From Gp6-AA40 sp035711805 (GTDB lineage Bacteria > Acidobacteriota > Vicinamibacteria > Vicinamibacterales > UBA2999): a stretch of 64,000 nt of DNA. The stretch's first letter is position 1. Every line of letters starts with the position of its first letter. The stretch is from positions 11,256 to 75,255 of the forward strand of contig DASTBV010000088.1 of NCBI GenBank assembly GCA_035711805.1. Reading direction: 5' to 3'. This document shows, one piece after another, positions 33,793 to 42,863 of the stretch. The notes below the pieces were generated by a model that saw nothing but the letters and a program-made list of their open reading frames with translations, did not search any database and was not told the origin of the DNA. Position numbers and translations under genes: made by a program.

Positions 33793-34674
33793 TCAGTTGG
33801 GGGTCGGCGGCTCGACGTGGTCGACGATCAGAACGTCTCCTGGACCGGTGCCGGACGTAAGCCGAAGGCCGAGCTGATCTTTAATCGCGTCGAGCAGCAG
33901 CGGTCGGCCATCGGGAATCGATGCTTGCCCAACGCCGCCCTGCGAGAGTAACGGGTCGCTGCTCGAATAAATGAGCTCGAATGAAAACAGGCCCGTCAGT
34001 CCGGTCCGGTCGATGACGGGGAGCCGCAGCCGGAACGTCAAGAAGGCCAGGAACTGCGACAAGGGCAGCGAGTCAAACGAAAGACCTTCGACCTCGCGCG
34101 TCGGACCGTACTTGGTCCGATACGAGCACACCGGCCTGGCGTAGATGTCGGCGACTGGCGTCTTGTCGCGAAGCGCGGCTCGCATGGCCGCGCAATCGGT
34201 CGAGACCCTGGTCAGCCCGGGGCCCAGCTGCCCGTCGGCTCTGGCGATCGAGAGCACGTACATTGGTATCTGCCTCGTCTGGGTGCGTGCCCGCAGCTTG
34301 AAACGATCAGCGAGCAGCACCCGCAACATGGCACGGACGGCGTCGCGCCCGAGTGCGGCGCCGCCGCCGGGGGGCGTTGCCTCGACATCGAATCGGCGCT
34401 CGAGCAGCGATGGCCCTTCGATCGAGTGCGTCGGCGGCAGGCCAAAGGCATATCTGACCAGCTCGCGGAGCGGGACATTGGTCGCAGTCAGTCGGCCGTT
34501 AGGCTGCTCCTGGAGCCGGCTGATGGGGGATCCTGATGCGTTGGCCTTGACCGAGGCCACCTCAAAGGCAGACGGCGCCTGACCTCGGGCGTACGTCGGA
34601 AGCATCAACGCGATGCAGGCGGCGATCGCGAACCATCGCGTCACCGCTTCTCTCAGCGACGGTGATACCACCAT
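33793..34674 (-). CDS. TIGR03435 (DUF3738) family secreted protein
   Basis: 293-aa exported protein of a family expanded in soil Acidobacteriota and of unknown function. Signal segment ~14-32, then FEVASVKANASGSP (usual FEVxSIKP), ADRFKLRARTQTRQIPMYVL, VIDRTGLTGLFSFELIYSS and the C-terminal signature GPGDVLIVDHVEPPTPN. It is one of five copies of this domain in the window and the only one on its own between a phosphatase and the Cys-rich peptide gene. Confidence 0.9.
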   Translation of the reverse strand: MVVSPSLREAVTRWFAIAACIALMLPTYARGQAPSAFEVASVKANASGSPISRLQEQPNGRLTATNVPLRELVRYAFGLPPTHSIEGPSLLERRFDVEATPPGGGAALGRDAVRAMLRVLLADRFKLRARTQTRQIPMYVLSIARADGQLGPGLTRVSTDCAAMRAALRDKTPVADIYARPVCSYRTKYGPTREVEGLSFDSLPLSQFLAFLTFRLRLPVIDRTGLTGLFSFELIYSSSDPLLSQGGVGQASIPDGRPLLLDAIKDQLGLRLTSGTGPGDVLIVDHVEPPTPN

Positions 34675-34768
34675 AGGCTTTCTCTGACCGGGGCGCGTCG
34701 ATCACGACCGAATTGGCCGGTCACCCACGCGCCCCACTGATCAGTCCTCCATCACGACGAGCTGCTCA

Positions 34769-35041
34769 CTACGTGCAAGCGCACACCCCACTGGCGGACC
34801 CACCGGGACTACTACAGCTGTAGCTGGGGTTCGACTGCTCGCAGTACTGCAGGCAGCAGGAATCGTACATCCAGCACTCCCCGCTGCACTGCTCGTAGTG
34901 GTATCCGTCTCCTTCGAACGTAACGGTCTGGCATGAGTTCCAGAAGTACTCCGAGCACTCGTCCGCACCCACGCCCACCGGAAGGGCGAAGAACGCGCCC
35001 CACAGGAAGAGCGGTTTCATCAGCTTTCGCAAGTTCGCCAT
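34769..35041 (-). CDS. Small secreted cysteine-rich peptide
   Basis: 90-aa precursor. Signal peptide MANLRKLMKPLFLWGAFFAL then PVGVGA (~26), followed by a 64-residue mature part with ten cysteines (DECSEYF, NSCQTV, QCSGEC, DSCCLQYC, YSCSS, GVCACT), enough for five disulfides, and rich in Tyr, Ser, Glu and Gly. AAAGGAG lies 6 nt before ATG 35041, a near-ideal ribosome-binding site. No family was recognised; the pattern recalls small disulfide-stabilised toxins, inhibitors or RiPP-like precursors, but none is assigned. A DsbA-family relic lies immediately upstream. Confidence 0.75.
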   Translation of the reverse strand: MANLRKLMKPLFLWGAFFALPVGVGADECSEYFWNSCQTVTFEGDGYHYEQCSGECWMYDSCCLQYCEQSNPSYSCSSPGGSASGVCACT

Positions 35042-35069
35042 TGCAGACTCCTTTGTACGGGCAACAGTC

Positions 35070-35095
35070 GACTCCGTCTTTGCCCACCGGTTAAC
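35070..35095 (-). promoter_or_regulatory. Possible degenerate ECF promoter for the Cys-rich peptide gene
   Basis: GTTAACC (35095-35089) followed by AGTC (35073-35070) has the same AAC-N16 spacing as the ECF promoters at 54489 and 59549, but the -10 reads AGTC in place of CGTC. It ends 28 nt before ATG 35041. A weak match, given for comparison. Confidence 0.3.
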
Positions 35096-35152
35096 GGAAT
35101 GCCCCATCTTTGCCGCCATGGCCCAACGAGGCCGGGCCGCGTGAGGCTCTGA

Positions 35153-35363
35153 TCAACGCTGCGCGCGCTGCTTGGGAAGCCGTTCCCTTGCGGCGGTCTC
35201 GAACTCTTCGAATGGGAGCGCGCCGCGAATGCGTGTGACCAGTCTGATCGAACCGTCTGCTTGAGATGAAGAACGCGGGCGTCGCCACGATTCCGAGCCG
35301 GCGACCCTCCTCCATATCGCCAGCCACCCTCTCTGCCTTCTTGCGCTTCGGCGACTCTACGCA
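35153..35363 (-). pseudogene. C-terminal relic of a DsbA-family thiol oxidoreductase, frameshifted
   Basis: Reading from 35363, one frame gives CVESPKRKKAERVAG, then DMEEGRRLGIVATPAFFISS. This is the helix and cis-Pro (ATPAFF) region of DsbA/thioredoxin_4 proteins. Near 35230 the frame shifts, and the remainder VTRIRGALPFEEFETAARER, ending at TGA 35155-35153, continues in another frame. The N-terminal CxxC half is missing: a stop codon lies just upstream and nothing similar precedes it. It adjoins the Cys-rich peptide gene on the same strand. The rest of 35364-35481 shows nothing recognisable. Confidence 0.7.
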
Positions 35364-35481
35364 GCAGAGAGATCACTGACAAGGCAGGAACCGCCGTACG
35401 CGTCCAGCGTAGGGACGACAGGAACGATTGAGCCCAGTTTTCGGAAGATCAGTTAGCTACGACCCGCCGTTGCGATCGCGC

Positions 35482-38400
35482 TTACCAGCGGACCGATGCG
35501 CCGAACCCAATCACGCGGCCGAGCAGGATCGTGCTCGGTACCAGATACGTGCCGGACGAGTTCGCGTAATTCGCGCTTTGATAGCCGAAGACCTTGTCCG
35601 AGTTGAGGACGTTGTAGGCCTCGAGCATCGGGGCAACCGTGAGCCGGTCAACGCGAAATGTCTTCGACAGCCGGAAATCGAGCTGCTGCAGACGCTCGCG
35701 CCGCGTGACTCCTGGCGGCTCCAGGGGGACGGTGATCGAGGTCGCCCCCAGCGGCAGAATGAAACTGCTCGGCAGCACAATCGCTCCCGGCACACACCCG
35801 GCGTGTGTCGGGCATGGCGGCGCCGGCTGGTTGGCAACTTTCAGCGTCGAGTTCGCGGCACCATCCGGGTAGCGCGTGGCGGTCGCGCCCGTTCCAGGCA
35901 CGATCGCGTACAGGGGCTGGAACGCGCCCTCGTCGTTGTTCAAATACGTGATGCCGAGCGTCACGCCGTAGCGGACCGGGATCGACGCCACGATCCGGAA
36001 GTCCTGGGCGAGCGGCCGGTCGATCGTCGTTGTGTCGCAGTAGAAATCGTCATTCGGGTTGACGACGAGATCCGATCGAGACGTACCGCAGTTGATACTG
36101 TCCAGCCGGCTCACCACCCAGCCGCCGAAGATTTGCGCGCCTCGATACGGCCGCGCGCGGAATTCGACCGAGTACTGGTTGTACGGAGCCTTCCGCTCGT
36201 CCTCGACGTATTCCACATTGGCGCCGCTCTGGGCGAGACGTGCGCGCGTGGTCGTATCCTTGATGCCGTAGACCGTGATCGGGTCGCCTGTCATCGGGTT
36301 GAAGATCGTGAACGGGATGTAATCGCCGTTCAGCCGGAAGCGGTTGATCGTCTTGCGAAGGTTGTAGTCGTCGCTCCTCGTCCAGCCGGCCGTCATCGAG
36401 AGCCGCGGCAGCAGTTCGTGCTGCACCTCGAGAACGGATTCAAGTGACCACTGTCGCGGGAAGCCTGGATAGACGTCGGCATCCGCCGGCGTGCCGAACC
36501 ACGTCCCGTTCGTGGCGCGCAGCGCCCGCATATCGATCTCGCACGAGACGCTCGGGTAGCCGACGCACGGCGCGTACGAGCCGTCGGGATTGATCACCGG
36601 ATCTCCCTGCGCAATCCTGTCGCCGTTCACATCGGTCCAGGGCAGCGTGCGCGTCGTCGACGACAGGGTGTTGAAGGAGTTCGCCAGGGCCGTTCCGGCG
36701 GCAAAGTTGTAGCGGTTCAGCGAGTACTTGATGGCGGTCTTCGACGTGCCGAACAGGTCGTAGACCATGTTGAACCGCGGCGCCCAGTCGAACCAGTTCG
36801 GCACGTCCTTGACCGCCGGGATCGACCGTTCCGGCGTGAAGCGGCCGGCAGGGACGGCATAGGCATCGTTTTGCGCGTTCACGTGCTCCCAACGCACCCC
36901 GTAGTTCACCGTCAGCCGCTTCGTCGTCCACGAATCCTGTGCGTAGATGCCGACGTCACGGTTCAACCGATCGACCGACGCCACCGGCGTATTGCGCACG
37001 ACGACGTCGGCGGGATTCGAAAGGATCACCTCGTTGCCGGCCACCGTCACGTTCGCATAGCGCTGTGTCAAATCGGCATTCGCGTCGACGAAGTGGTAGA
37101 ACCTGCCCCACTGGTACTGGAATCCAACCTTGATCTGGTGCGAGCCGGTGATATACGACAACGACGACTGCACGTTGTCGCGAGCCGGCCAATCGTGCGT
37201 GAACGAGGTGGTGGGTGCGGTCGTCCGCGCGTTGCCACCGGTCTGCAGCGTCCGCGAGGCCGACGCATACCATTCCGGCGTGCCGCGCTCCTTGTAGATC
37301 CCTTCCTGCGCCTGCACGGTCCGATATTCGCGGTTCATCGAATAGCCCCCTTCGAAGAGCAGGCGGCTGCTCAGCGTCGAGGTGAATTTGACGTTGCCCG
37401 TCGAATAGTTTGGAGACGTCCAGCGTGATGCCGCCGTTTCCGGGTCGACCTGCGCCACCATGTCGTGCGAGCGCTGCTTGTCGGTGATCTCGACATAGCC
37501 GGAGACCTTGTTCGACCGATTGAGTTGATACGTCAGGCGAAGCATCGGCTGACGGATGTGCTGGTCGTCGGTTCCCCGTGCACCGTCATCGAAACGTGTG
37601 TCGGGAACCACATCGCTGGTATTGAACTGGTGATAGGAGGCAAAGAACCAGAGCTTGTCGCGCTTGATCGGCCCGCCCTGCGACCCGGTGAAGTCGGACA
37701 GGTATCGAAGCGTCCCGGCAGACCGCAGTCCGCTGTCGCGGAGACGGGTCGTGAAATTGTCGCCAATCCACCGCCCCGGCCGGTAGTTCGTCTTGAAGTT
37801 GCCGCTCGGGCGGTTGCCGCCCTCGCGGGGAATCATGTTCACGGTCACGCCGCCGCCAGACCGATCGGCACTGGCGCCGCTCGTCTCGTAATTGATCTCC
37901 TGGTTCATGTCTGGATTGAAGTAGGCCTGAATCGTGCCGTTCAACTCGAGGCCGCTCACCGTCATCCCGTCGACCAGGACGACATTCTGTGACGCGGTCA
38001 TGCCGCGCACCGACATGTAGGTCTGTGTCGCTCCTCCCTGCCCCCCAACCGTGCCGGCGTTCTGCGCCAGGACGTTGAACATGTTGATGCTGGGAATCAG
38101 CTGCGCCATCTCCCAGATGTTCTGCCCTGTCGGGATCTGGTCGAGGACGTCCCGCTCGAGTCGCGTGACCGCGGCGGCACTCCGCACGTCGACCGTCGGC
38201 GCCTCGCCGGTGACCGTGATCGTCTCCTGCCTGTCGCCGAGCGCCATCACCGCGTCGACGGTCGCCGTGAACTCCGCCTGCAGCCGGATCCCCTCGCGCC
38301 GCACAGTCTGGAACCCCGCCAGGGCGAACGTGACGACGTAGGTTCCGGGACGGAGATCGACGATGCGGTATTGCCCGGAGCCATTTGTCGTCGCCGATTT

Positions 38401-38598
38401 CTGCTGTTCGATGAGCGCGTCGCTTGCCGCTTCGACGGTGACGCCAGGCACCACGGCGCCACTCGCGTCCTTGACGACGCCCACAATGGTCGATTGGGCC
38501 AGCGCGAGACCGGGGACAGAGACGAGGCAGACAAGCGTCGCGAGGACGATCAGCCGGCAGCCGTCGAGGGTGCGACGACTGGTGTGGACACGTCGCAT
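35482..38598 (-). CDS. TonB-dependent receptor, Oar-like, with carboxypeptidase-regulatory domain
   Basis: 1038-aa outer-membrane transporter. A signal peptide (ALAQ, ~35) is followed by a carboxypeptidase-regulatory domain (~37-120: VGVVKDASGAVVPGVTV, YVVTFALAGFQTV), a plug (~125-260 with VLVDGMTVSGLELNG and VTVNMIPREGGN) and a 22-strand-type barrel ending in GFGASVRW. The aromatic last residue is the usual barrel signature. The ligand is unknown. AAGGAGG precedes ATG 38598 and a promoter lies at 38626-38654. It is downstream of and convergent with nothing; the histidine kinase gene is upstream on the same strand, 134 nt away, with its own terminator not visible. Confidence 0.92.
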   Translation of the reverse strand: MRRVHTSRRTLDGCRLIVLATLVCLVSVPGLALAQSTIVGVVKDASGAVVPGVTVEAASDALIEQQKSATTNGSGQYRIVDLRPGTYVVTFALAGFQTVRREGIRLQAEFTATVDAVMALGDRQETITVTGEAPTVDVRSAAAVTRLERDVLDQIPTGQNIWEMAQLIPSINMFNVLAQNAGTVGGQGGATQTYMSVRGMTASQNVVLVDGMTVSGLELNGTIQAYFNPDMNQEINYETSGASADRSGGGVTVNMIPREGGNRPSGNFKTNYRPGRWIGDNFTTRLRDSGLRSAGTLRYLSDFTGSQGGPIKRDKLWFFASYHQFNTSDVVPDTRFDDGARGTDDQHIRQPMLRLTYQLNRSNKVSGYVEITDKQRSHDMVAQVDPETAASRWTSPNYSTGNVKFTSTLSSRLLFEGGYSMNREYRTVQAQEGIYKERGTPEWYASASRTLQTGGNARTTAPTTSFTHDWPARDNVQSSLSYITGSHQIKVGFQYQWGRFYHFVDANADLTQRYANVTVAGNEVILSNPADVVVRNTPVASVDRLNRDVGIYAQDSWTTKRLTVNYGVRWEHVNAQNDAYAVPAGRFTPERSIPAVKDVPNWFDWAPRFNMVYDLFGTSKTAIKYSLNRYNFAAGTALANSFNTLSSTTRTLPWTDVNGDRIAQGDPVINPDGSYAPCVGYPSVSCEIDMRALRATNGTWFGTPADADVYPGFPRQWSLESVLEVQHELLPRLSMTAGWTRSDDYNLRKTINRFRLNGDYIPFTIFNPMTGDPITVYGIKDTTTRARLAQSGANVEYVEDERKAPYNQYSVEFRARPYRGAQIFGGWVVSRLDSINCGTSRSDLVVNPNDDFYCDTTTIDRPLAQDFRIVASIPVRYGVTLGITYLNNDEGAFQPLYAIVPGTGATATRYPDGAANSTLKVANQPAPPCPTHAGCVPGAIVLPSSFILPLGATSITVPLEPPGVTRRERLQQLDFRLSKTFRVDRLTVAPMLEAYNVLNSDKVFGYQSANYANSSGTYLVPSTILLGRVIGFGASVRW

Positions 38599-38625
38599 GG
38601 TGGCGCCTCCTTGGCGGTGGCGCGG

Positions 38626-38654
38626 ATAGTTGCACCCGTTTCAGGAAGTGTCAA
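38626..38654 (-). promoter_or_regulatory. Sigma-70-type promoter of the second TonB receptor gene
   Basis: A perfect TTGACA (38654-38649), a 17-bp spacer and AACTAT (38631-38626) lie upstream of the receptor. The -10 is weak. The leader would be about 20 nt and carries the AAGGAGG site. Confidence 0.5.
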
Positions 38655-38732
38655 GAAGCAAGTTGTGCAAATTCCTGTCGCAGACGGCCGGGGTCGCCAG
38701 CCCACGGCGATGGGATACCGGGCGGGCAGTGG

Positions 38733-40043
38733 TCAGATCAGAGGTAAACGCAGCATCGCGCGCACACCCTGTCGATCGGCGCGGTTCTCGACGACGAGCG
38801 ATCCGCCGTGAGCCTCCGCAATCTGGCGGCTCAGGGCCAGTCCGATTCCCGATCCGCCGGACTTGGTCGTGAAGAACGGAACGAACAGGTTGGCGGTGTT
38901 CTGCAACCCCGGTCCCTCGTCCTCGATCCAGAGCTCCAGCATGTCACTCGCGCGCCTCCATCCGGCGCGCACGCTCCCGCTTGTTTCGAGTGCGGCGTCA
39001 ACCGCATTTCGCACCAGGTTGATGAGCAGTTGTTCCAGTTGATCCGCGTCCGCATGCAGGGTGATCGCGGCGCTGTCGTCGAGTGCTACTGGCAGCCGCG
39101 ATTCGAGCGCCGCGACACGGCACATCAGCGCCTTGAGATCGACGGCCTTTCGCGCCGGAGGAGGAAGGCGCGCGAGGCGTGCGTAGGCGGCGGTGAAGCG
39201 GCTCAGCGCGTCCGCGCGCGACGCAATCACCGCCAGGCCGCGCTGCATATCGTCGCGCCAGTCATCGGGCGGAGGCGTCCGTCCGAGCAGCGCCTCGAGG
39301 CTTCCCGCAATCGATTTGATCGGCGCCAGCGAGTTGTTCAGCTCGTGACCGAGGACGCGAATGAGACGCTTCCAGGCATCGTGCTCCTGGGCACGGAGCG
39401 GCTGGCTGAGATCCGACAGGACCAGGAGCTCGTGGGGCACGCCTCCCTGCCAGAACTTGGTCCGGCGCACTTCGAAGCGTCCGGCGCCGCCGGGAAACCT
39501 CAGATCGGCGAGCGCCGACGTCGACTGCAGCGCCTCCTGCAGCCCGAGGGTGTCGGCGCGCCGGTTCAACAGGTCGGCCGCGGGCTGGGCGAGCAGCCGC
39601 TCGCCGTAGCGGTTGACGAGCACGAGCTGCTGATGGGCGTCGAAGGCGAAGATGCCCACGTCCATCTCGGCCATCACGGCCCGGAGCAGCGCCGTCGCCT
39701 CCTGAGCGCCGAGCCGCTGCGATCGCAGCGTATCGGCGAGGGTGTTGACCTCCGACGTCAGATGCCCGAGCGCGTCGTCCGCGGTGGTCTCACGCGCACG
39801 CATCGAGAAGTCGTCCTCGCGCAGCGCGGCCAGGACGTTGGAGACGGTCTGCAGCGGCCGCACGATGCGGGAGCGGACAAGGAGCGCAAGGCCGAGCGAC
39901 AGCGCGACGACGGCCGCGCCCACCGATCCGCGGATGGTCGTGGAATAATCCGTGGCCCACAGCAGCGCGAGCGACGTGACGATGCCCGGGGCGCTGACGG
40001 CACACGCCAGCAGCGTGATGCGTCGATCGAAGGCGATCCTCAC
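38733..40043 (-). CDS. NtrY/NtrB-like sensor histidine kinase
   Basis: 436-aa membrane kinase. Two transmembrane helices (~10-31, ~38-57), HAMP-like linker (~58-105), PAS domain (~115-200, MDVGIFAFDAHQQLVLVNRY), phospho-acceptor His233 in LGHELNNSLAPI, N box LINLVRNAVDA, G1 DEGPG, F/G2 FFTTKSGGSGIGLALSRQ. The HELNN form is typical of kinases paired with NtrC-type activators. GTG 40043 overlaps the activator stop (GTGA). It belongs to the operon that starts with the membrane-fusion protein at 44120. Confidence 0.92.
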   Translation of the reverse strand: MRIAFDRRITLLACAVSAPGIVTSLALLWATDYSTTIRGSVGAAVVALSLGLALLVRSRIVRPLQTVSNVLAALREDDFSMRARETTADDALGHLTSEVNTLADTLRSQRLGAQEATALLRAVMAEMDVGIFAFDAHQQLVLVNRYGERLLAQPAADLLNRRADTLGLQEALQSTSALADLRFPGGAGRFEVRRTKFWQGGVPHELLVLSDLSQPLRAQEHDAWKRLIRVLGHELNNSLAPIKSIAGSLEALLGRTPPPDDWRDDMQRGLAVIASRADALSRFTAAYARLARLPPPARKAVDLKALMCRVAALESRLPVALDDSAAITLHADADQLEQLLINLVRNAVDAALETSGSVRAGWRRASDMLELWIEDEGPGLQNTANLFVPFFTTKSGGSGIGLALSRQIAEAHGGSLVVENRADRQGVRAMLRLPLI

Positions 40044-41404
40044 GACGGCCGGTGGCGTTCGAGCCGCCGGTACAGCGCGGACCGGCTGAGGCCGAGCGCC
40101 CGGGCGGCGTCGGTGACGGTGCCATATCGCGCCATGGCCTTGTGAATCAGGAACCCTTCGACCTCTTCGAGACTGAGATCCTCGAGCCGGCTCGCGACGT
40201 CGCCCTCGTCCGAGCGGCGCAGCCAGAGGTCGGCGGCATGAATGACGTTGCCGCCGGCCATCAGCACGGCGCGCTCGACGGCGTGATCGAGCTCGCGCAC
40301 GTTTCCAGGCCATCGATGCTGAAGGAGCGCCTGCAAGGCGGCCGGGTCGAAGCCGGTAATCGACTTTCGATACCGCTGCGCGTGGGTGGCCAGGAACTGT
40401 TTCGCCAGACGCGGGATGTCCTCGCGCCGTTCCCGCAGCGGTGGCAAGTGCACTTCAACCGTGTTCAAACGGAACAGCAGGTCCTGCCGGAATCGCCCGG
40501 CCGCGACCTCCGCGTTCACATCCGCGTTCGTTGCCGAAACGAGGCGCACGTCTGCTTTGCGTGTGCGCGACGAACCGAGCCGCTCGAACTCTCCGGTTTC
40601 GAGCACCCGCAGCAGCTTCTGCTGCTGGCTGAGCGGTACGTTGGCGATTTCATCGAGGAAGAGCGTGCTGCCATCGGCCAGCTCGAAGCGGCCGACGCGG
40701 TCCTGGCGGGCGTCGGTGAATGCGCCCTTCACATGACCGAACAGCTCGCTCTCGAATACCCCCTCGGACACGCCGCCGGCATTGATCGTCACCATCGCGC
40801 GGGCGGCCCGCGCCGAAACGGCGTGCAGCGCCTGCGCCACCAGGCTCTTGCCGGTCCCGTTCTCGCCGGTGATGAGCACGTTCGCGTCAGACGGCCCGAC
40901 GCGGTCGATGATCCGCAGCACCGGCTGCATGGCCGGCGAATCGGCGATGAGCGGCGGTCCGTCGACCTGCGCGCTCTGTGTCTGGGCCTCGAGGCGGCTG
41001 GCGCGGCGCAGCGCGCGTCCGAGCTCGATCTGCGTCCGCAGGATGATGAGCAGCCGCTCGTTGTCCCATGGCTTCTCGATGAAATCGCGGGCGCCGCGGC
41101 GCATCGCCTCCACGGCCAGGTGCACCGAGCCCCACGCCGTCATCACGATGACGGGCAGCGATTCGTCCGCGGCGTGGATGCGCGAAAGCAGATCGAGCCC
41201 CTCCTCGCCCGACGTGGTGTCGCGCGCGTAGTTCAGGTCGATGAGGACGATGTCGTAGTCGCGCTGCGCTAACGCCTTGAGGACGGCCGCGGGGGTATCG
41301 ACTTCGTCCGACTGATAGCCCTGGCCCTTGGCGAGCAGGCGCAGCGCCTCCAGGACATCGCGCTGGTCATCGCCGATCAGCAGCCGTGGTGTGTCGCCGC
41401 CCAC
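40040..41404 (-). CDS. Sigma-54-dependent response regulator (NtrC family)
   Basis: 454-aa activator. The receiver domain has phospho-acceptor Asp56 in LIDLNYARD, with the extended DTTSGEEG loop of this subfamily, Thr89 and Lys111. The AAA+ domain has Walker A GENGTGKS (~180), GAFTDA (227-232) at the sigma-54 contact loop in place of GAFTGA, and Walker B TLFLDEIANV. The Fis-type helix-turn-helix GTVTDAARALGLSRSALYRR closes the protein. GTG 41404 was chosen 16 nt after the ATPase stop. It probably controls its own operon, which has a sigma-54-like promoter at 44142-44156, and could act on other sigma-54 promoters such as that of the pilus-like operon (inference). Confidence 0.93.
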   Translation of the reverse strand: MGGDTPRLLIGDDQRDVLEALRLLAKGQGYQSDEVDTPAAVLKALAQRDYDIVLIDLNYARDTTSGEEGLDLLSRIHAADESLPVIVMTAWGSVHLAVEAMRRGARDFIEKPWDNERLLIILRTQIELGRALRRASRLEAQTQSAQVDGPPLIADSPAMQPVLRIIDRVGPSDANVLITGENGTGKSLVAQALHAVSARAARAMVTINAGGVSEGVFESELFGHVKGAFTDARQDRVGRFELADGSTLFLDEIANVPLSQQQKLLRVLETGEFERLGSSRTRKADVRLVSATNADVNAEVAAGRFRQDLLFRLNTVEVHLPPLRERREDIPRLAKQFLATHAQRYRKSITGFDPAALQALLQHRWPGNVRELDHAVERAVLMAGGNVIHAADLWLRRSDEGDVASRLEDLSLEEVEGFLIHKAMARYGTVTDAARALGLSRSALYRRLERHRPS

Positions 41405-41420
41405 AGGAACGTATTGTCGG

Positions 41421-42161
41421 TCAATCCTGCGGCGCGGGGGTCTGCAGATACCCGTCGCGAAGCCTGATGACGCGGTTCCCGTAAGCCGCATTCGAATCGG
41501 AGTGCGTCACCTGGACGATCGTCGTGCCCTGTTCGTTCAGACGGGTGAACAGCTCCATGATCTCGCGCCCCTGGTCGGAGTGCAGGTTGCCCGTCGGTTC
41601 GTCCGCGAGGATCACCGCCGGATTCGCCACGATCGCTCTGGCGATTCCCACGAGCTGCTGCTGGCCTCCCGAGAGCTGGCTCGGGTAGAGGTCCTTCTTC
41701 GCGACGATCCCGAAGCGGTCCAGCACGTCCGCCACCAGACTCTGCCGTTCACCTTTCGGCACGTCCCGATACGACAGCGGCAGCTCGATGTTTTCGTAGA
41801 CGGTCAGCGTGTCGAGGAGGTGATAGCTCTGGAAGACGAAACCGATGTGCCGTTTCTGCAGCGCCGCGCGCTGCTTGTGCGGCAGCCGATGCACGGGATG
41901 TCCAAGCAGCTCGTACTCACCCGACCAGTCGCTGTCGTGCAGGCCAAGGATGTGGAGCAGCGTGGACTTTCCCGCGCCCGACGGCCCCATGATCGACACG
42001 AACTCGCCCGGCTGGACTAGGAGCGAGATCCTCCGCAACGCGTAAGTCTGCCCGCTGCCCGACGGAAACGCCTTCTCCACCCTGCGGAGAGACATCAGTG
42101 GAGCGTTGGGATCGCGATCGAGCGGCTCGGACGCCGGAGTCGTGCCCCGTTTGAACAACAC
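41421..42161 (-). CDS. MacB/LolD-type ABC transporter ATPase (second of pair)
   Basis: 246-aa ATPase with Walker A GPSGAGKST (~60), Q-loop FVFQSYHLL, signature LSGGQQQ, Walker B VILADEPTGN and H-loop VTHSD. LSGGQQQLVG and DEPTGN are typical of the MacB/LolD/FtsE group, which works with FtsX-like permeases. An N-terminal extension of about 20 residues is present. It lies 2 nt after the paralogous ATPase gene. No permease gene follows. Confidence 0.92.
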   Translation of the reverse strand: MLFKRGTTPASEPLDRDPNAPLMSLRRVEKAFPSGSGQTYALRRISLLVQPGEFVSIMGPSGAGKSTLLHILGLHDSDWSGEYELLGHPVHRLPHKQRAALQKRHIGFVFQSYHLLDTLTVYENIELPLSYRDVPKGERQSLVADVLDRFGIVAKKDLYPSQLSGGQQQLVGIARAIVANPAVILADEPTGNLHSDQGREIMELFTRLNEQGTTIVQVTHSDSNAAYGNRVIRLRDGYLQTPAPQD

Positions 42162-42163
42162 TC

Positions 42164-42856
<693 letters not shown>

Positions 42857-42863
42857 ATGGTTC

